Source: Sporobolomyces roseus
Lineage: Eukaryota > Basidiomycota > Microbotryomycetes > Sporidiobolales > Sporidiobolaceae
Assembly: GCA_016617785.1 (NCBI GenBank)
Contig: JADILM010000001.1
Span: 2,852,001 to 2,916,000 of the forward strand
Length of the DNA stretch: 64,000 nt
Direction: 5' to 3'
Within the stretch, counting starts at the first letter, position 1. Each line of letters starts with the position of its first letter. Shown in pieces: positions 1 through 15,275 of the stretch. Below the pieces are notes generated by a model, which did not search any database, had not been told where the DNA came from, and saw only the letters and a program-made list of their open reading frames with translations. A program made the translations under genes and the position numbers.

Positions 1-44
1 TCTCACTTCAACTCTGACTCATATCTTCCAATCTACAGTGCAAG

Positions 45-1617
45 ATGACTCGGATATCTTCGATACAATCCCTAACAGGTCATCAAGACCGAGGTACGCT
101 TCTCTCCTCCCTCACATCTCCTAATTCCTTGATCGCTCATCTCATCCTGTCCCTCTCTCACTCTAGCATGGAGTCTAGATTGGTCACCATCCGTACCCCT
201 GTTAGCTTCTTGCTCAACCGACAAATCTATCAGACTCTACAATTTCACTCCTCCTTCCCAATCCTCGAAAACTCCTTTCCACCTCTCTTCAACTATCCCA
301 ACTTCCCACACTCGAACAGTTAGGAACTTGTCATTCTCTCCAACTGGAACGACGTTGGCAACAGCTTCGTTTGATTCGACTGTCGGGATATGGTGTAAGA
401 TTAATGAAGCCGGAGTAGAGGATGAAGGAGCAACGAATGGGGAACAAGGCGAGTGGGAAGCGGTCGATCCTTTAGAAGGTCATGAGAGTGAATGTAAGAG
501 TGTTGCGTGGAGTGCCGATGGGAGATTATTGGCGAGTTGCTCAAGGGATAAATCAGTTTGGGTGTGGGAAGGTAACTTTCGACTCTCCTTCTCCTGACTC
601 GAGACGGTCGACTGATCGTGATCGAGACGCGATGATGTGTAGCTGTGGGTCCAGCAGAATTCGAGTGTCTAGCGGTATTGATGGAGCATAGTCAAGATGT
701 GAAATGCGTAACTTGGCATCCAAACGAAGAGGTACAATCCTTCTCTCTCTTCTCTTGCCTCGCTCACTATAGCTCACCGCTCTCGTCGGATGATAGCTGC
801 TGGCATCCGCTTCCTACGATGATCAAATACACCTCTACGCACCAGATCCTTACGACGACGAATGGACCTTGACTCACAAACTCTCCCCTCCTCACTCGGG
901 CACAGTCTGGTCCATCTCATTCTCTCCCTGCGGTACCTACCTCGCCTCGACGGGGGACGACTTATCCCTCAAGATCTGGAAGAGGATACCTATCGAGAAC
1001 AATGTCGGAGAAATTGGAGAGGCAAAGAGGGAAGAAGGTGGATTGATGGGACCTTGGAGTAGGAGTGGAGTTAGGATCGGTCAGAAAGAGAGGTTCGAAT
1101 GGAAGGAAGTCGTCAGGTTGGATGGGGTGCACGAGAGAAGTGTTTTCAGTTTGGATTGGAAGAGTGGTGGGATTGAGGGCGAGTTGGGCAGAATTGCGAG
1201 TTGTGGTGGAGATGGGAAAATCAGGATTTGGCAAGTCGTGAGTCACAGCATTACTCTCATTCTTTCGAGAATTGCGAGACTGAGGTATTCGAACTGGGCT
1301 TTCAGACTCGACCGACAAGTTCCGATTCAGCTGCACCACCAGTCTTGACAGATCTAGCAACCTTCGAAGATGCGCACGGTCTATCGGATATCAACACGAT
1401 TAAATGGTGTACCCTCTCACCATCGAAAGCCGCTGCAACATTACGATCGCTCGAGGGAGGAGAAGAGGGAGAAGATGTTGAGATTACTGAAGGGGAGACA
1501 GATTCACGATGGAAGGGTTGCGAGGACTGGTTTGCGACCGCTGGAGACGATGGATTGATCAAGGTGTGGAAGTTGGAAGAGGGACAAGTAGAACCGCAGG
1601 ATTCGATGCAAGAATAG
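45..1617 (+). CDS. CIA1: Cytosolic iron-sulfur assembly WD40 protein Cia1 (CIAO1)
   Basis: Cia1 is the beta-propeller of the cytosolic iron-sulfur targeting complex, which hands Fe-S clusters to apoproteins in cytosol and nucleus. Several WD40 repeats are readable across the spliced exons: an opening repeat starting LTGHQDR, repeats with DKSIRLY, DSTVGIW, DKSVWVW, DLSLKIW and DGKIRIW, and a last one ending DGLIKVW. The gene is interrupted by about five short introns, for example GTACGC to CTCTAG after residue 16 and one after VWVWE near 572. The start is the first ATG in frame with the LTGHQ repeat. The order of repeats and a length near 400 residues fit the Cia1 family rather than generic WD40 proteins. 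An acidic insertion (around 1460-1500) lengthens the last blades. It converges on the next gene. Confidence 0.85.
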
Positions 1618-1868
1618 AACAAGCTCGTTTCGATCGATGATTCTCTCAGGCCATTGCGATCGTTACAAGAAGACTGGACATGATACTGGAGAACGCTTGC
1701 AGCGGGAACAGAGAGAAGAGACGGACTACGGATAGACATGGAAAACAGGATTCGAAAACGAGCGAATAAGGTTCGACCAAGGAACGGCGATCAACCACCC
1801 GATCTCAAGACTTCTGCATCTGGGCAACCATATCGATCTGGGCCGAGCGTGATAGTCAGTCGCATGGA

Positions 1869-3732
1869 TTACGTGGCGACAGGACGAGAACTTACGACCA
1901 AACCTTTGAGGAAATTCTCAACTTCGACCGGTACCTCTTCGCTATACTTGATGAATTGGTAATGCTCGACGTGCATATCCAAAGTCGCTTTACGGATAGG
2001 ATGGATATCATCGTAGATTCCGACTGATTGCAAGACGTGCTTTGCCTCGTTAGGAGTGAATCTCGTCTTCGAGCTGTGTAGAACGAGACTAAGCATCGAA
2101 GGTGGCCACTCGCAGACTGTTGCTGCGACCGAGGGAGTGTAGCAGAGCTTTGCGACTAGCTCGGAGAAAGCGTCAGTCCAGTCTGAAAAAACGGGAAACG
2201 AGACGAACGAGGGTGGATGTGGTAGAAAGACGGGTCGAATTTGAATCCTTCGAGGTAGCCTTTGATTGCCTTTTCGTACTCGATCATCTTGTTCTCCTTC
2301 GTGACATCTTTGAAGGAGGGAAGAGTCCCCTGCGAAAAGGTGTGGTCGCGGAGGTGTGCGATTTCAGACGCTCGGCGTTCCAGATCGACCTCGGGATAGT
2401 AGCTGAGCATAATGTTTGTCGCAAGATGTCTGTAAGGTGCTTGATAGATCAGAAGAGCAGTCGAGAAGTAGCGCAAAAGTAGACGAAGCGACCGGGAGGT
2501 TTGTCAGCAGCCTCGTCAACATTAATAGAACGGGATGAGGCTCACAGTATTCGACGGTCAGAATGGGCGAAGACAGAGTAAAGAGAAAGGGAAAGAGAAA
2601 GAGAGTCGTTCGCTAACTCCTCCCTTCCAAAGGTCCGCGGAGAGTCCGATCTGGACCCCTGTTGTCTGTCGACATTCAGTACGGAATTCAGAGGATCCCT
2701 CTTAGCTGACCTTGATGGCAAGAATAGCGGAGAGGAGCGCTACAAGCAGAGAACAACCTTCGGGCTCCGCTACGAAAAGTTGCAGAAGCGAGTCGACGCA
2801 GATACAACGAAACCTGTACTTTACACCGAGTACGCACAAAAGACAACGACTATTGAATGGGCGCTTCTTTCGTTCCCTACGCCAAACGTGGTACGCGTTT
2901 TTGCGATCTCTCGAGCTTCGGAGTCGAGTAAATGGTCGCGAACTGGACATGAACGGAAGTATCAGCCTATTCACAACTGTGAATTTACGTTACAGAAGCT
3001 TACAATAAGACGTGAGAGGAACGATCTCGCTTGGGCAGTGGCAGCTTGATTTTTGAAACCTCCATAGGCTGCACTGCCTCCATATTCGTCGAAAGAGCGC
3101 TGATAGTCTGCGTACCGATTGAGAGTCGCCATATCAATCTGCGAGACACGATCGAGGGTTCGGGTAGCTTGCAGGACCTCTGCGACCTCACGAGGTTTGA
3201 TAGGAACTTTCGACGAATCGAAGAGGTGTTTGAGCATATACGGTTTCAGCTCCAGAAGAGCATTCGCTGAAGCCGCAGCAAAGTTGAGGACTGAGGGTAC
3301 TTCGAGGTTAGAATTGTGGCACACAAGTGATCAAAAGGACGTACCCGGGTGCTTTCCGTTGGAGCACCTAGAGCTGCTGCTCTCCTCAGCCTTGATCCAC
3401 TCAAGAGCCGCTCTAGCACGACGGGGAGCCTACTTACTCATATCATCTGGGATGCCTATCTTTTGCGCGCGGAGAACGGGACGCACCTCTGCACCCTTGG
3501 CCAGTTCCTCGAAATCCTCTCGGCTGAGAGTGAGCGCTTCAACGTTATCAAGATCCCAATACGAGCTCGGAGAGCTTAGGACGGGAGCCGGTGATACAAA
3601 AGCGATGGTTGAGACCGAGCCGCATTCAGAAGAGGCAGAGGAGAGGGTCTCAATCTGCGGGTCAAAGCGTCAGTTGCGATTTGTTGAGAGACGCAGTAAG
3701 CAACATGCGGTATTGATGCGAGTGGTCGACAT
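1869..3732 (-). CDS. Unrecognised multi-exon protein, possibly membrane-associated
   Basis: I do not recognise this gene. Reverse-strand exons with good coding character can be chained: one near 3445-3655 (includes YWDLDNVEAL), one near 2990-3280 (includes LKPYMLKHLF and NRYADYQRSF), one near 2640-2790 with a hydrophobic stretch (LLVALLSAILAIK) continuing across an intron into TTGVQIGLSADLW, one near 2200-2480 (LERRASEIAHL), and a last exon ending FLKGLVVSSRPVAT at the stop. The N-terminus is unresolved: the ATG at 3732 is in frame with the first exon but a stop lies between, so an unseen intron or another start is needed. The last junction (about 2165-2195) would leave an intron of only about 26 bases if spliced as I read it. 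No catalytic motif is seen. Coordinates are outer limits. Confidence 0.5.
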
Positions 3733-4125
3733 CGTGCAGAGGAAGAGGCGAGAGAGGAATCAAGCGGGGAAAGCAGAAACGGAGCAAAGCGGTTCGAGTG
3801 ATCGAAGAGTCTTAAGAGCACTTTGCGACTTACTCTACAGGTACTCGAAGGTCTCCGATTAGCTCGCTCCTACCTACCCGAGACTGCTTGGGCTCAATTA
3901 TGATTCACAGAGCTTATCGAAGAATCGCTCAGGGACGAAGTGACTCGAGAGACGATAAGGCGAAGATTCGAGACGAGCGCCAACACCTGCTGAACATAGG
4001 AACTTCGAATAGTGAATAGTGATATTATGATGATGATAGCTAGCTATAGGGATACAAGCAGAGGAGAACAAAAAAGGAGTACATACAAGAAACGACGAAA
4101 CCTATTCACAAAGAAACACTCCGAG

Positions 4126-5843
4126 CTAATTCCCATTCGACTTCTCAACATTCTCCTCGTAAGGTACAGGACCCTGATTCATTCCCAGCGCTTCCATCGT
4201 CTCTCGATGTTCCAAGATCGGTGCATGCCTCGTAACCGTCTCTGTTCGACTCAGTCTCGATCCCAAAGGTTCCATTCGAGGGACTTCAATCGTATCCTTC
4301 CTTGTCAACTTGGCGAGTTCTCCTGGTGTCGGAGAGTTCGAGCGAGAGTGGGTGGGAGTGAAGACGGGTAGGTTGGGATGACCCGAAGGAGAAGGTGGTC
4401 GAGAAACGGCGGATCGTAGCCACTGTAAACGAAAGTGCGCCGGAATCAGTGCGGTTTGGTTGATTCCGATGGCACAGACCACGTACAGGATGTTCGAGAG
4501 CTTCTTCGATACTAGGTCGTTTCGATTCATCGACCGTCAAAAGCCATCTGACGAAATGTTTAGCTGTGATAGCAACCTCACCGACAGAGTCAGCCGACGA
4601 AGGGTAAGCTCTAGCAAAAAGAGATCGAGACGCACCATCTGAAGAAATGTTGTCCCAAGTTTTCGGGAAATAGAGTTTCGTAGTTCTCGCTTCTTCCGCC
4701 TGCATCATTCAGAATTTGTTCAGTCGCTCCTCACAAAAGACTAAATCAGACGAGAGACGCACCAATTCGAAAGGATCCGTCTTCTTAAACGGGAACCTTC
4801 CACCCATACAACAAAACGCGATCACTCCCAAACTCCAAACATCGGCTTTCAATCCATATCCCCCTCCTTTACCCTTCCCCATCGAGATCCCTTCTCTAGG
4901 ATACATCTCCGGTGCTGAGTACCCAGCGGATCCTGCGATAGTGTAGAGTCTCTCGCCCGGTGGGAGGTACGCCGCGAGCCCAAAATCCGAGATGACACAA
5001 TCGTCGTGACCTATCTCGGGATGTGAGCCTGGTGGCGTACGATATAGAACCTAGCGAGATGGGAGGGTTTGAGTGCGAGTAGAAAGGAAGAAGAGCGAGA
5101 GTGAGCGTACGTTTTCAGGTTTGAGATCTCGATGAATGATGTTCTTTTCATGAAGATACTTGACTCCGTCCTGTGGGCATCTCAGGAAAGTTCAACTGTT
5201 GTCACTGCGACTGCTGTCAAGAGTGAGAGACTCACGACTAAAGCATAAACGACCTCCCTCGCCTCTTCTTCCGAGAATCTGCGAAAGTCAAGTTGCGTCA
5301 ATTCTCTCCCTTCTCTCCTCTGCTTCCTCATTCGAAAGACAAGAGCTGGACATACCTATAATTCGGACTCTCGATCAAATGCTCAAACAATTCCCCTCCG
5401 GCCGCCAATTCGAAAACCAAATAATACCTTTCTTTACTCTCGAACCATTCTTTCAATTCGATGATATGTTCATGTTTCAACTTGAGCAACGTGTTCTGCC
5501 TAAACACTTGTTGGTCGTGATCTCTGATCTTTTGTTTCGGGATAATCTTGATCGCTACCTAAAGCAGTTCGCCGATAAGTAAAAAAATTGCGAAGTCAGC
5601 TTCAAACTTGAGAGATGGGTAAGGGAGGGAAGAACGTACATCTTGTCCATTGTCTATGAAGGTTGCTCGTTTCACCTCTGCAAAGCCTCCTACTCCTAGA
5701 GTCTCGTGTAGTTGGTAATGTCTTTTTCGGGAACTGTAGGAGATCAATCCTATGTCAGCGATCATGACCTGCAGCTGTACGGCGAGGGATTTGGAAGCTC
5801 ACTGTGATGCAGGTTGACCTGTCACTAGGTCAAGGAAATGCAT
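4126..5843 (-). CDS. Calcium/calmodulin-dependent-type protein kinase (CaMK group)
   Basis: Serine/threonine kinase of the CaMK group. In order: a short leader (MHFLDLVTGQPASH), Gly-rich loop LGVGGFAEVKRA, ATP-binding lysine in AIKIIPK, the HRD loop IIHRDLKPEN, the DFG motif SDFGLAAYL, an activation segment with AGSAGYSAPEM, DVWSLGVIAFC, and a final helix DESKRPSIEEALEHP. A Pro/Ser-rich tail of about 90 residues follows (SRPPSPSGHP), where the autoinhibitory and calmodulin-binding segment would be expected; I could not define it. The ATG at 5843 is chosen because the leader with a TGQP motif resembles the start of fungal CaM kinases and joins in frame across an intron; an internal ATG at 5765 would not give this leader. 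Gly-Gly-Phe in place of the usual GTF in the Gly loop is slightly unusual. About seven introns. Confidence 0.8.
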
Positions 5844-6184
5844 AGGCTTGAGGGAGATGAGGGAAGTTGATCAAGCGAGGTGGGGAAGGAGTTTCAAGGA
5901 TCGAGTAGGTTGTAGGCTGTAGTCCGATCCAATGTACGAGAGCTGTATAGAAGATGAGGGCGACAGAGCAAGCAGAATCGAAGTGAGAGGAAGAGAAGTG
6001 AACTCTCCGAGATCTCTCTAGATGACAAATTTAGGACTATCGCAAAGCAGAACCAGTATGATTGCGAACCGGAAAGCGTCTATCTAATAACCACACAGAT
6101 TCAGGGAGGCAGGGCGGGGGTATAACAACGAGGAATCAGAATCGGAATCGAATAAGAAAAAAACGAGAGTTCGTTCGTTTTCTT
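5844..6184. other. Intergenic, 3' of GDT1 and 5' of the kinase gene
   Basis: About 340 bases without a supported gene. It should hold the kinase promoter and 5' leader and the GDT1 3' end. Open frames here are short and lack coding character. I see no RNA gene or repeat. Confidence 0.5.
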
Positions 6185-7279
6185 CATGCGATAGTTGTCG
6201 GGATATCGATCAGAGGTTCTTCAACGAACGTCCAGAATTCATATCCGTATACGATACCGAAGATCAAGAACAGAACTGCTCCACTCAGCATGACTGTGCG
6301 AACGAGCGAACTCCTTATCAGCGCTCGTCATTGCGGGATGAGATGAAAGATGAAGCGCACCGTGTTTGATAGAGATATGTTGAGAGATCCATCGACCACC
6401 CAAGACTGCTCCCAACGTGCATACAGAGTGTCCCAATGTAGTTCCGAGAGTAACGATCCAAACGTTCTATAGTTTCGGACTACTCGTCAGTTCCCGGCTC
6501 GCAACACAGATAGAAGGGGAGAGCGTGTACGTACATGAGCAGCAGCTAGTGCAATCGTCGTGATCTGACTTCTATCCCCCCATTCCGCGAGGAAAGTAAG
6601 AATGAAAGCCTGAACGAAAATCGGACTAAAGCACAACGAAACCAAATTCTTCGCTCCTTCCAACACTCCACCATCCTTCTTCCCCCTCGTTACTCCTCCA
6701 CCATTCGGTAACGGCAATCCTTCCTCTCTCTCACTAGGTTTTGCAACCCCTTCTTCCATATCAATCATACTAACCCCTTCTTCCCCCTCGACTCCACTCT
6801 CTTCAACTTCTTTCTGTACCTCCCTCATTTCCTCCTCCATTTTCTCTCTCCCTTTCTCTCCACTATCCATCTCTAATCCCTCTTGTAACATTCTCGCACC
6901 GAAAAAGAAGAATAGAATCGCAGCTGCTAGAGTTGTCCATCTTTTGGGAAGGAGGGAAGGGACGATCGTTCCGAGGAGAGCCGAGAGGAGGGACATGGTT
7001 GCGAGTGCAGAGAGAGCTCCTGCGTAGATGACGGCGCGGGAATGTCGCATCGAGAGAATGGCTGCGATGATAAAAGTTCTGTCTCCAATCTCACTGACGA
7101 GAATAACGGCTAGAACATGTTGTAGATGTCAGTACTGCTGGACTGAGTTCGGGAGAACGAAGCACGTTGGGGGGAGAGGCAAGGGAGAGGTTGAATCGAT
7201 AAGAAGTGGAATCGAGTGAACACGTACAGATTGACCGGGTGAACCCTTCAAAGTCAGTAGGTAATGATAGATCCAACAT
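6185..7279 (-). CDS. GDT1: Gdt1-type cation transporter (TMEM165/UPF0016 family)
   Basis: Golgi/vacuolar multi-pass transporter of the UPF0016 family, implicated in Ca2+/Mn2+ (and H+) homeostasis and glycosylation. The two family signature motifs E-x-G-D-(R/K)-(S/T) are both visible: EIGDRT in the first half and EWGDRS in the second, in two hydrophobic repeats of about three membrane spans each. The halves are joined by a long acidic, charged cytosolic loop of roughly 90 residues (many Glu; around 6650-6890 on the reverse strand), longer than in the yeast protein. The ATG at 7279 begins MLDLSLPTDF. Two introns are clear, near 7100-7230 and near 6470-6535, and a third interrupts near 6295-6360. 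The protein ends shortly after the last membrane span (VYGYEFWTFVEEP). Confidence 0.88.
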
Positions 7280-7600
7280 CTTGAGCGTAGAGAGCAATTG
7301 GGAGTGTTGAGAGGATTAAAGTTGGAATAAAGTTGAGATTGGGGGATTCGAGGAGTAGCGAGTTGTGAGACCCAAAGTTACGCGTATTCGATGGATCGAT
7401 ACGTAGCTATACAATTCTTTCCGGGCGTTGTCGAGTCGATTGAGAACGAGAGAGTCAAGTGAAGAGGTTGGGTCAACGTGTTTCGAGAATTTTCAAGTTG
7501 AATTTTCGCAACTCCGACGAAGGGTCGTAAAACACGCTCTCAAATCAAAGTAACAGCAAAGTGATTCAATCAATACAGACAATGTAAACAAAGCAGCATA
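7280..7600. other. Intergenic, GDT1 promoter side and CEF1 3' end
   Basis: About 320 bases with no supported gene. It holds the upstream region of GDT1 and the 3' flank of CEF1, both on the reverse strand. No repeat or RNA structure was recognised. Confidence 0.5.
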
Positions 7601-10590
<2,990 letters not shown>

Positions 10591-11257
10591 GATTCAAGTA
10601 AACTGTGAGTACTGATTACGGTGTCAGTAAGATTAGCGGGGTTGGGAGAATGGGGTGGAGAGGGTTGATGAGTTGGAAGGGAAGTCGAGGAGGAATTCGA
10701 GGGAGTAGAAGCGGGCTAGGCGCTAAGGGGGATAGTCAGGTACTTACTGCACTGGTTCAGAGTGATCTGGTGGGTCTGGTAGAGAGTCGGAGTAAGCGTC
10801 GGGAGCAACAAGTTTCGATTCGGTATTTTTGGCGAAGAGTCGAATTTCTTCGCAATCGCTTCGCTCGCACAGGAGCTGTAGCACTCTATGCCAAACTCAG
10901 ACCTAGTGAGTAGGACGCGAGTCGGAAACACGAAAAATCACAGGCTTTTTTCTCGCTTCGCACCTAAACTCTCACTCGCTAGCTCGCTCGAACGCAGACG
11001 CTCCAATAGCGACTCTAGTTGCAGAGAACGTCTCATTTATGGTAACGTCGAATGAAGGGGAAGATAGCGACACGCTGAGATCTGTTCAGTCCACAACGGC
11101 CTCTCCTCTTCTTCTCTGATTCCTCTTCCCTGCGGGACCCTCATCGCTCCCTTTCCCTTTCCCACTATCCCTCGACAACGAGGAACTTTGAGTCATCTCG
11201 ATCCTACTACCGCTTGTAATCTGCGCGCCGATATATCCATTTTCTCTCTCTTCTTCC
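10591..11257. other. Intergenic, upstream of CEF1 and 3' of ELP6
   Basis: A 667-base stretch without a supported gene. Two overlapping open frames (10605-10913 forward and 10716-10931 reverse) have unconvincing composition and no recognisable motif. It should contain the CEF1 promoter. No tRNA or repeat was seen. Confidence 0.45.
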
Positions 11258-12243
11258 TCAGATGAATCTCCCTAAACCTTTCACCTCGAATACTGCCCCA
11301 TTCTCTTCCACTCTATACTCTAAAGCTTCTTTACCTCTCCTCAATCTCAACCTCCCCTTATCCCCACCAACACTGGTTAATCCAGGCGCAGGATGTATAC
11401 TCAACTAATCCATTCAAAAAAACTCATCAGACGTTTTACTGGAGAAGGAAAGGGGAAGACAATACGTACTTCACCACGTGATTGGGAGACTAATGATTTT
11501 AGTTCGAACCAATAGGACGAGTGTTGTAGGATTGAACGGAATAGGTATTGATCGGATTCATCGATGGTTACGGGATGAGGGGAGAGGGAATCGGAGTGAA
11601 GGACTGTCACTAGCGTTGCATTCGACTATTCACTCACGAGTATTAGTCTGAAAGGATAGGGAGAGGAAAGGAGAACGGAGAGGGACGTACGGAATGACAA
11701 AGGTTTTTGAGAGCTAAATGAAATTTGACTAGTTTTAGAGGGGAGTTGCCGATCCAACTCAAAGCGCTCAGATCGTCGAGAATTACGAGGGTCTCTTGTG
11801 ATTGATCGGATTGAGGAGGAGTGGAGAGGGACGAGAGGGATTGAGAAATTTGAGAAAAGATTGAAACGACGTCTCCTTGAAATCCATCAATGAATCGGAA
11901 ATTCCCTTGTTGTTTCTCCGTCACCAACTGTACACTCTGTCAAGTCACATCCTTTCGTCAGCTTCATTCGAGAGGTGAGAGGGGAGACAGAGGGGAGTAG
12001 CGAAACTTGTTTCTTTAGAATTGCCTGATATTCCGATTCTACTTCGCTGATGCCTACTAAAATGACTTTGCCTTTGCCTTTACGATCTTGTGGTTTGAGG
12101 GTACGAGCTATTAGTTGGGTAGTAAGGAATAGGGAGGGAGATTGAAGAGTGTCTGTTATGAGGATTGATGTGGAAGGGGGAAGGCGAGAGGTGGATGCGA
12201 AGGAGGAAGAAGAGGTAGCGAGGAAGTCTACTGAGCGTGACAT
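11258..12243 (-). CDS. ELP6: Elongator complex subunit Elp6
   Basis: Elp6 belongs to the RecA-like Elp4-Elp5-Elp6 ring of Elongator, which modifies wobble uridines of tRNAs. The reading starts MSRSVDFLATSSSS, has a RecA-like beta strand SILITDT, a helix with FLTTQLIARTL, a strand KVILVGIS and, after one intron, the segment TLVILDDLSALSWIG that is typical of Elp6. Later exons carry LVTVLHSDSLS and a C-terminal beta-rich part (GRLRLRRGKEALEYRV). About four exons; roughly 270 residues, as expected. As usual for this family no complete Walker A motif is visible. The ATG at 12243 is the first in frame with good coding character. It is divergent from the bZIP gene, sharing about 290 bases of upstream DNA. 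Confidence 0.75.
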
Positions 12244-12535
12244 CTCCTTGGTGAGAGTGAATGTATGGGAAGTGAGCGAGGACAGAGAGGGAGAGGGAGT
12301 CGCAAGCACTTTTTCGGAGTTTGAAGCAACCTCACCGAGCTACAGCTGACTAGTTAGAGTGGAATCGATATAGCTTGAGAGTAGTTTGAGAGGAACAGCG
12401 AAGGGTTCCGTTGTGATTGAGAGCTGGAGCGATCCTTGTTCCTCAGCAATCTCCGAACTTCTCTCTCTGATTCCTTCCCTTCACTCTCAACTACTCAAAC
12501 CACACTCTGAACCACAATCAACACCCTCAAAGTAC

Positions 12536-15275
12536 ATGACCTCACACCCCTACGATCTCACGGCTATTGAACAATTCCTCTCTTCCACTTCCTCTTCGAC
12601 TGAGGATCGAGTCATGTTACAACCTCACTCGAACATCGAAGATACCAATGGAATGTCATTCTCGGAACTATTCAGGTTAGTCTACACTCTCACGTTCACT
12701 AGGGATCGAGGAATCAAGAGTAGAGAGGGGCAAACCTCCCCCTTTCGAAAGGGGTTGAACCCCCGAGGGGCGTCGGACATCGGGCAAACACGTCCCAACA
12801 CTTCAACGTGTCAGCAATCGAGTCTAGTAGGCAGCCACCAGAGTCGTGGGAATTGGCAGGAATCGGAGCCTCTCTCTTTTACCCCTCGCAATCTCATTGC
12901 TCCTTACTCAGCCGAAACGGTCCACCTAGCAATCTCTTTATCAGCTGCTCTCCTCCGCGTATCTCACTGATCACTTTGGTCGATGTTCTACAGTCATTAC
13001 CTCGCACCAGAAGTAGCCAAACTCCCAAATTCTCTTCCCTCCACTTCGACCCTCCCATCATTCAACGATTCATCCTTCACTTTCGGAGGAGGTGCTTCGT
13101 CCCACTCGACGTCGACCGATTTCGACCCATCGACGTTCATGCCTAGTCACATTCCAGGGTCCCCGATCTCTCCTTCCGAGAATGGTTCCCTCCTCTCGCA
13201 CTCTCAATCGGCCGCTTCTCCAATCAGTTTCGCAGATTTCGAAGACATGTTCACCAACAACAACAGCAACAACGCAACGAACGACACCTCTACAGTCGAA
13301 GACTTCGCCATCGATCCTAGTATCTTCGAGCAACCACCTTCCGCAAACTCGACTTTTACTCCTTCTCCACAACAATCAATCTCCGGTATTTCCCTCCCCG
13401 CTCTCGATCAGACTTTGCCTCCCGTCTCCGTTTCCACCTCGAACCTACCCCCTCTTCCAAGCGCTTTCGATCTCCCGCTCCCAATTCCTCCTCCTCCTGC
13501 TCATTCGAATTACCCCGCTCAACCTACTCCGGCATTCACCGCGAGTGGTAGACCAAAGCGCAACGTCTCGAGTCTAGTCATCCAAGAAGAGGAAGAAGAA
13601 GATGAAGATATGTACGCCGTCCCCTCAACAATTTCCCATCAACCCCAACCTGCTTCAGACGATTCCGGATCCGATTCGGACGCCTCTGCACACACCACTA
13701 CCCGTTCCACTCGAGCTAGATCCTCGAAACCTCCCGCATCGAAAAAGACTCGCTCCTCCTCCTCTTCAACTGGAACTCAGAAGAAACTCCCTAAAACTTC
13801 GGTGGCACCATTGGCTTCAGACGAACTTTACAAGACTTCCGCTCAATCCAATTTGCCTCCCGTTCCTCAGTGGGCTGATCGTCCAGATGAAGAGGAATAC
13901 AAGAAATTGAGTTCGAAAGAGAAACGACAATTGAGGAACAAAATCTCGGCGAGAAACTTCGTTAGTTCCCTTTCTCACCTCCCCTCTCTCTTCTCGTAGG
14001 GAACGTGAGCTGATCTGTATGTGAGGGAGTGAATAGAGGCATCGAAGAAAAGAGTACATTACTACTTTGGAAGAAGAGATCAGTACTAGGGATAACTTGA
14101 TTGAGGGATTGAAAGATCAAGTTGAAGGGTTGAAAACGGATAATGAGGGGTTGAAAAGTGAGGTTGGGATGTTGAAGACTAAATGGCAGGAATTGTTGGA
14201 CAAGATGAGTTCACTCGCTGAGAACTCGAACAACTCGGGAGGTGCGATCGGAGGAGTTGGATTGGGAGTCAACGCTCAGAAAGCTCTTGCTGGTGCAGGA
14301 GGAGCTGGAGGGGTTCAAGTCAAGGAGGAAGAGAATGGTTGGGCTTTGGATTCACCTCCTTCAAACTCAACAGAAACGACTCGTCGTACTCGAGGTTCGA
14401 ACGGAATCGCACGTCCAAACCTCTCGAAAGATCTCCCAGCTCGTCGTTCTACCAACTCCTGGAACTCTCAATCTTTCGGAGGAGGTTATCAATCAGTCCA
14501 TACGACTCTAATCCCCGATCTCTCGACTTCTCTCGCTTCCCAACTCACTCAGAAATCTTTCAACCCGGCTTTGAACTCGCTCACTTCCTCTCAACTAAAC
14601 GAACTCCCAAATCTAACTTCCCACCTCCGCCCATCCGCTCCTCCTACTACTACGAACCAAGACACCTCCTCCTCCTCCTCCGCATTCGCCGATTTATTCT
14701 CAACGAATCCTTTCTACCTCTCGCCTTCTTCTCTCGACTCTCAACGCGCAAGCCTGTACTCCCGAATCGCACACAACACTTCGGGACTCGTTCAATCTCG
14801 TAAACTAGCTCCCTCTGCTTCCTCGACCGATCAACTCCCCTTACCTCAAGGGTTCAAACCTGCTTTCTTCTCTTCCCCTCCTCCTCCTACGAAATCCACA
14901 GACAAACACCACCTTACTTCCTCTACGACAAACGAATTACTATCATTCCAATCCCCCTCAACAACGAGTCATCAAGACTTATTTGCTTCTCGACTCGCTT
15001 CGATCGCACACCAAACCCTCTTGTCAAAAATGTCGAATGCGTTCCTAAGTGCGTTCTCGGGTGCGAAAGGTGCGGAGAATGCGAGGGATGTGATCAGTGG
15101 AAGGGCGAGATTGCAAGTGGTTCCGGTTGAGGGAAAGGGATTGAGTGGATTGGAGGAAGGTATGGGTAGGATGGGGTTGGGACAGGGTACGGGTACGGGT
15201 AAGGACAAGTGCGCATTTGAGGAGGTCGTTCAGAGGTGGACAAAAGTAGAGAATGGTCAGGAGAAGAAGAAGTAG
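12536..15275 (+). CDS. bZIP transcription factor
   Basis: Nuclear DNA-binding protein of the basic leucine zipper type. The basic region spans the second intron: KEKRQLRNKISARNF joins to RHRRKEYITTLEEE, giving the N-x7-R signature, and a zipper follows (LIEGLKDQVEGLKTDNEGLKSEV) with heptad leucines. The N-terminal 370 residues are Ser/Pro-rich with an acidic patch (EEEEEDEDMYAV), and the C-terminal 340 are low complexity. Exon 1 is 12536-12675, intron 1 is an unusually long 318 bases (12676-12993), exon 2 starts with SHYLAPEV, and exon 3 starts near 14036. The ATG at 12536 is the first in frame with the FSELF exon end. Phe replaces the usual Ser/Cys just before the invariant Arg. Its targets cannot be inferred. 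Confidence 0.8.
12737..12770 (+). repeat. Overlapping GC-rich inverted repeats inside a bZIP intron
   Basis: Within intron 1 of the bZIP gene lies a perfect 16-base palindrome (12739-12754, CCCCTTTCGAAAGGGG). Its right arm GGGG is followed by TTGAA and CCCCC, then GA and GGGG. The same G tract can therefore pair either with the C tract on its left or with the one on its right. In RNA this gives two mutually exclusive hairpins. Nothing comparable was noticed in other introns of the window. Confidence 0.5.

Noticed and set aside
10716..10931. Reverse 71-codon open frame between CEF1 and ELP6
   Set aside because: No motif, no splice partners and weak codon bias.
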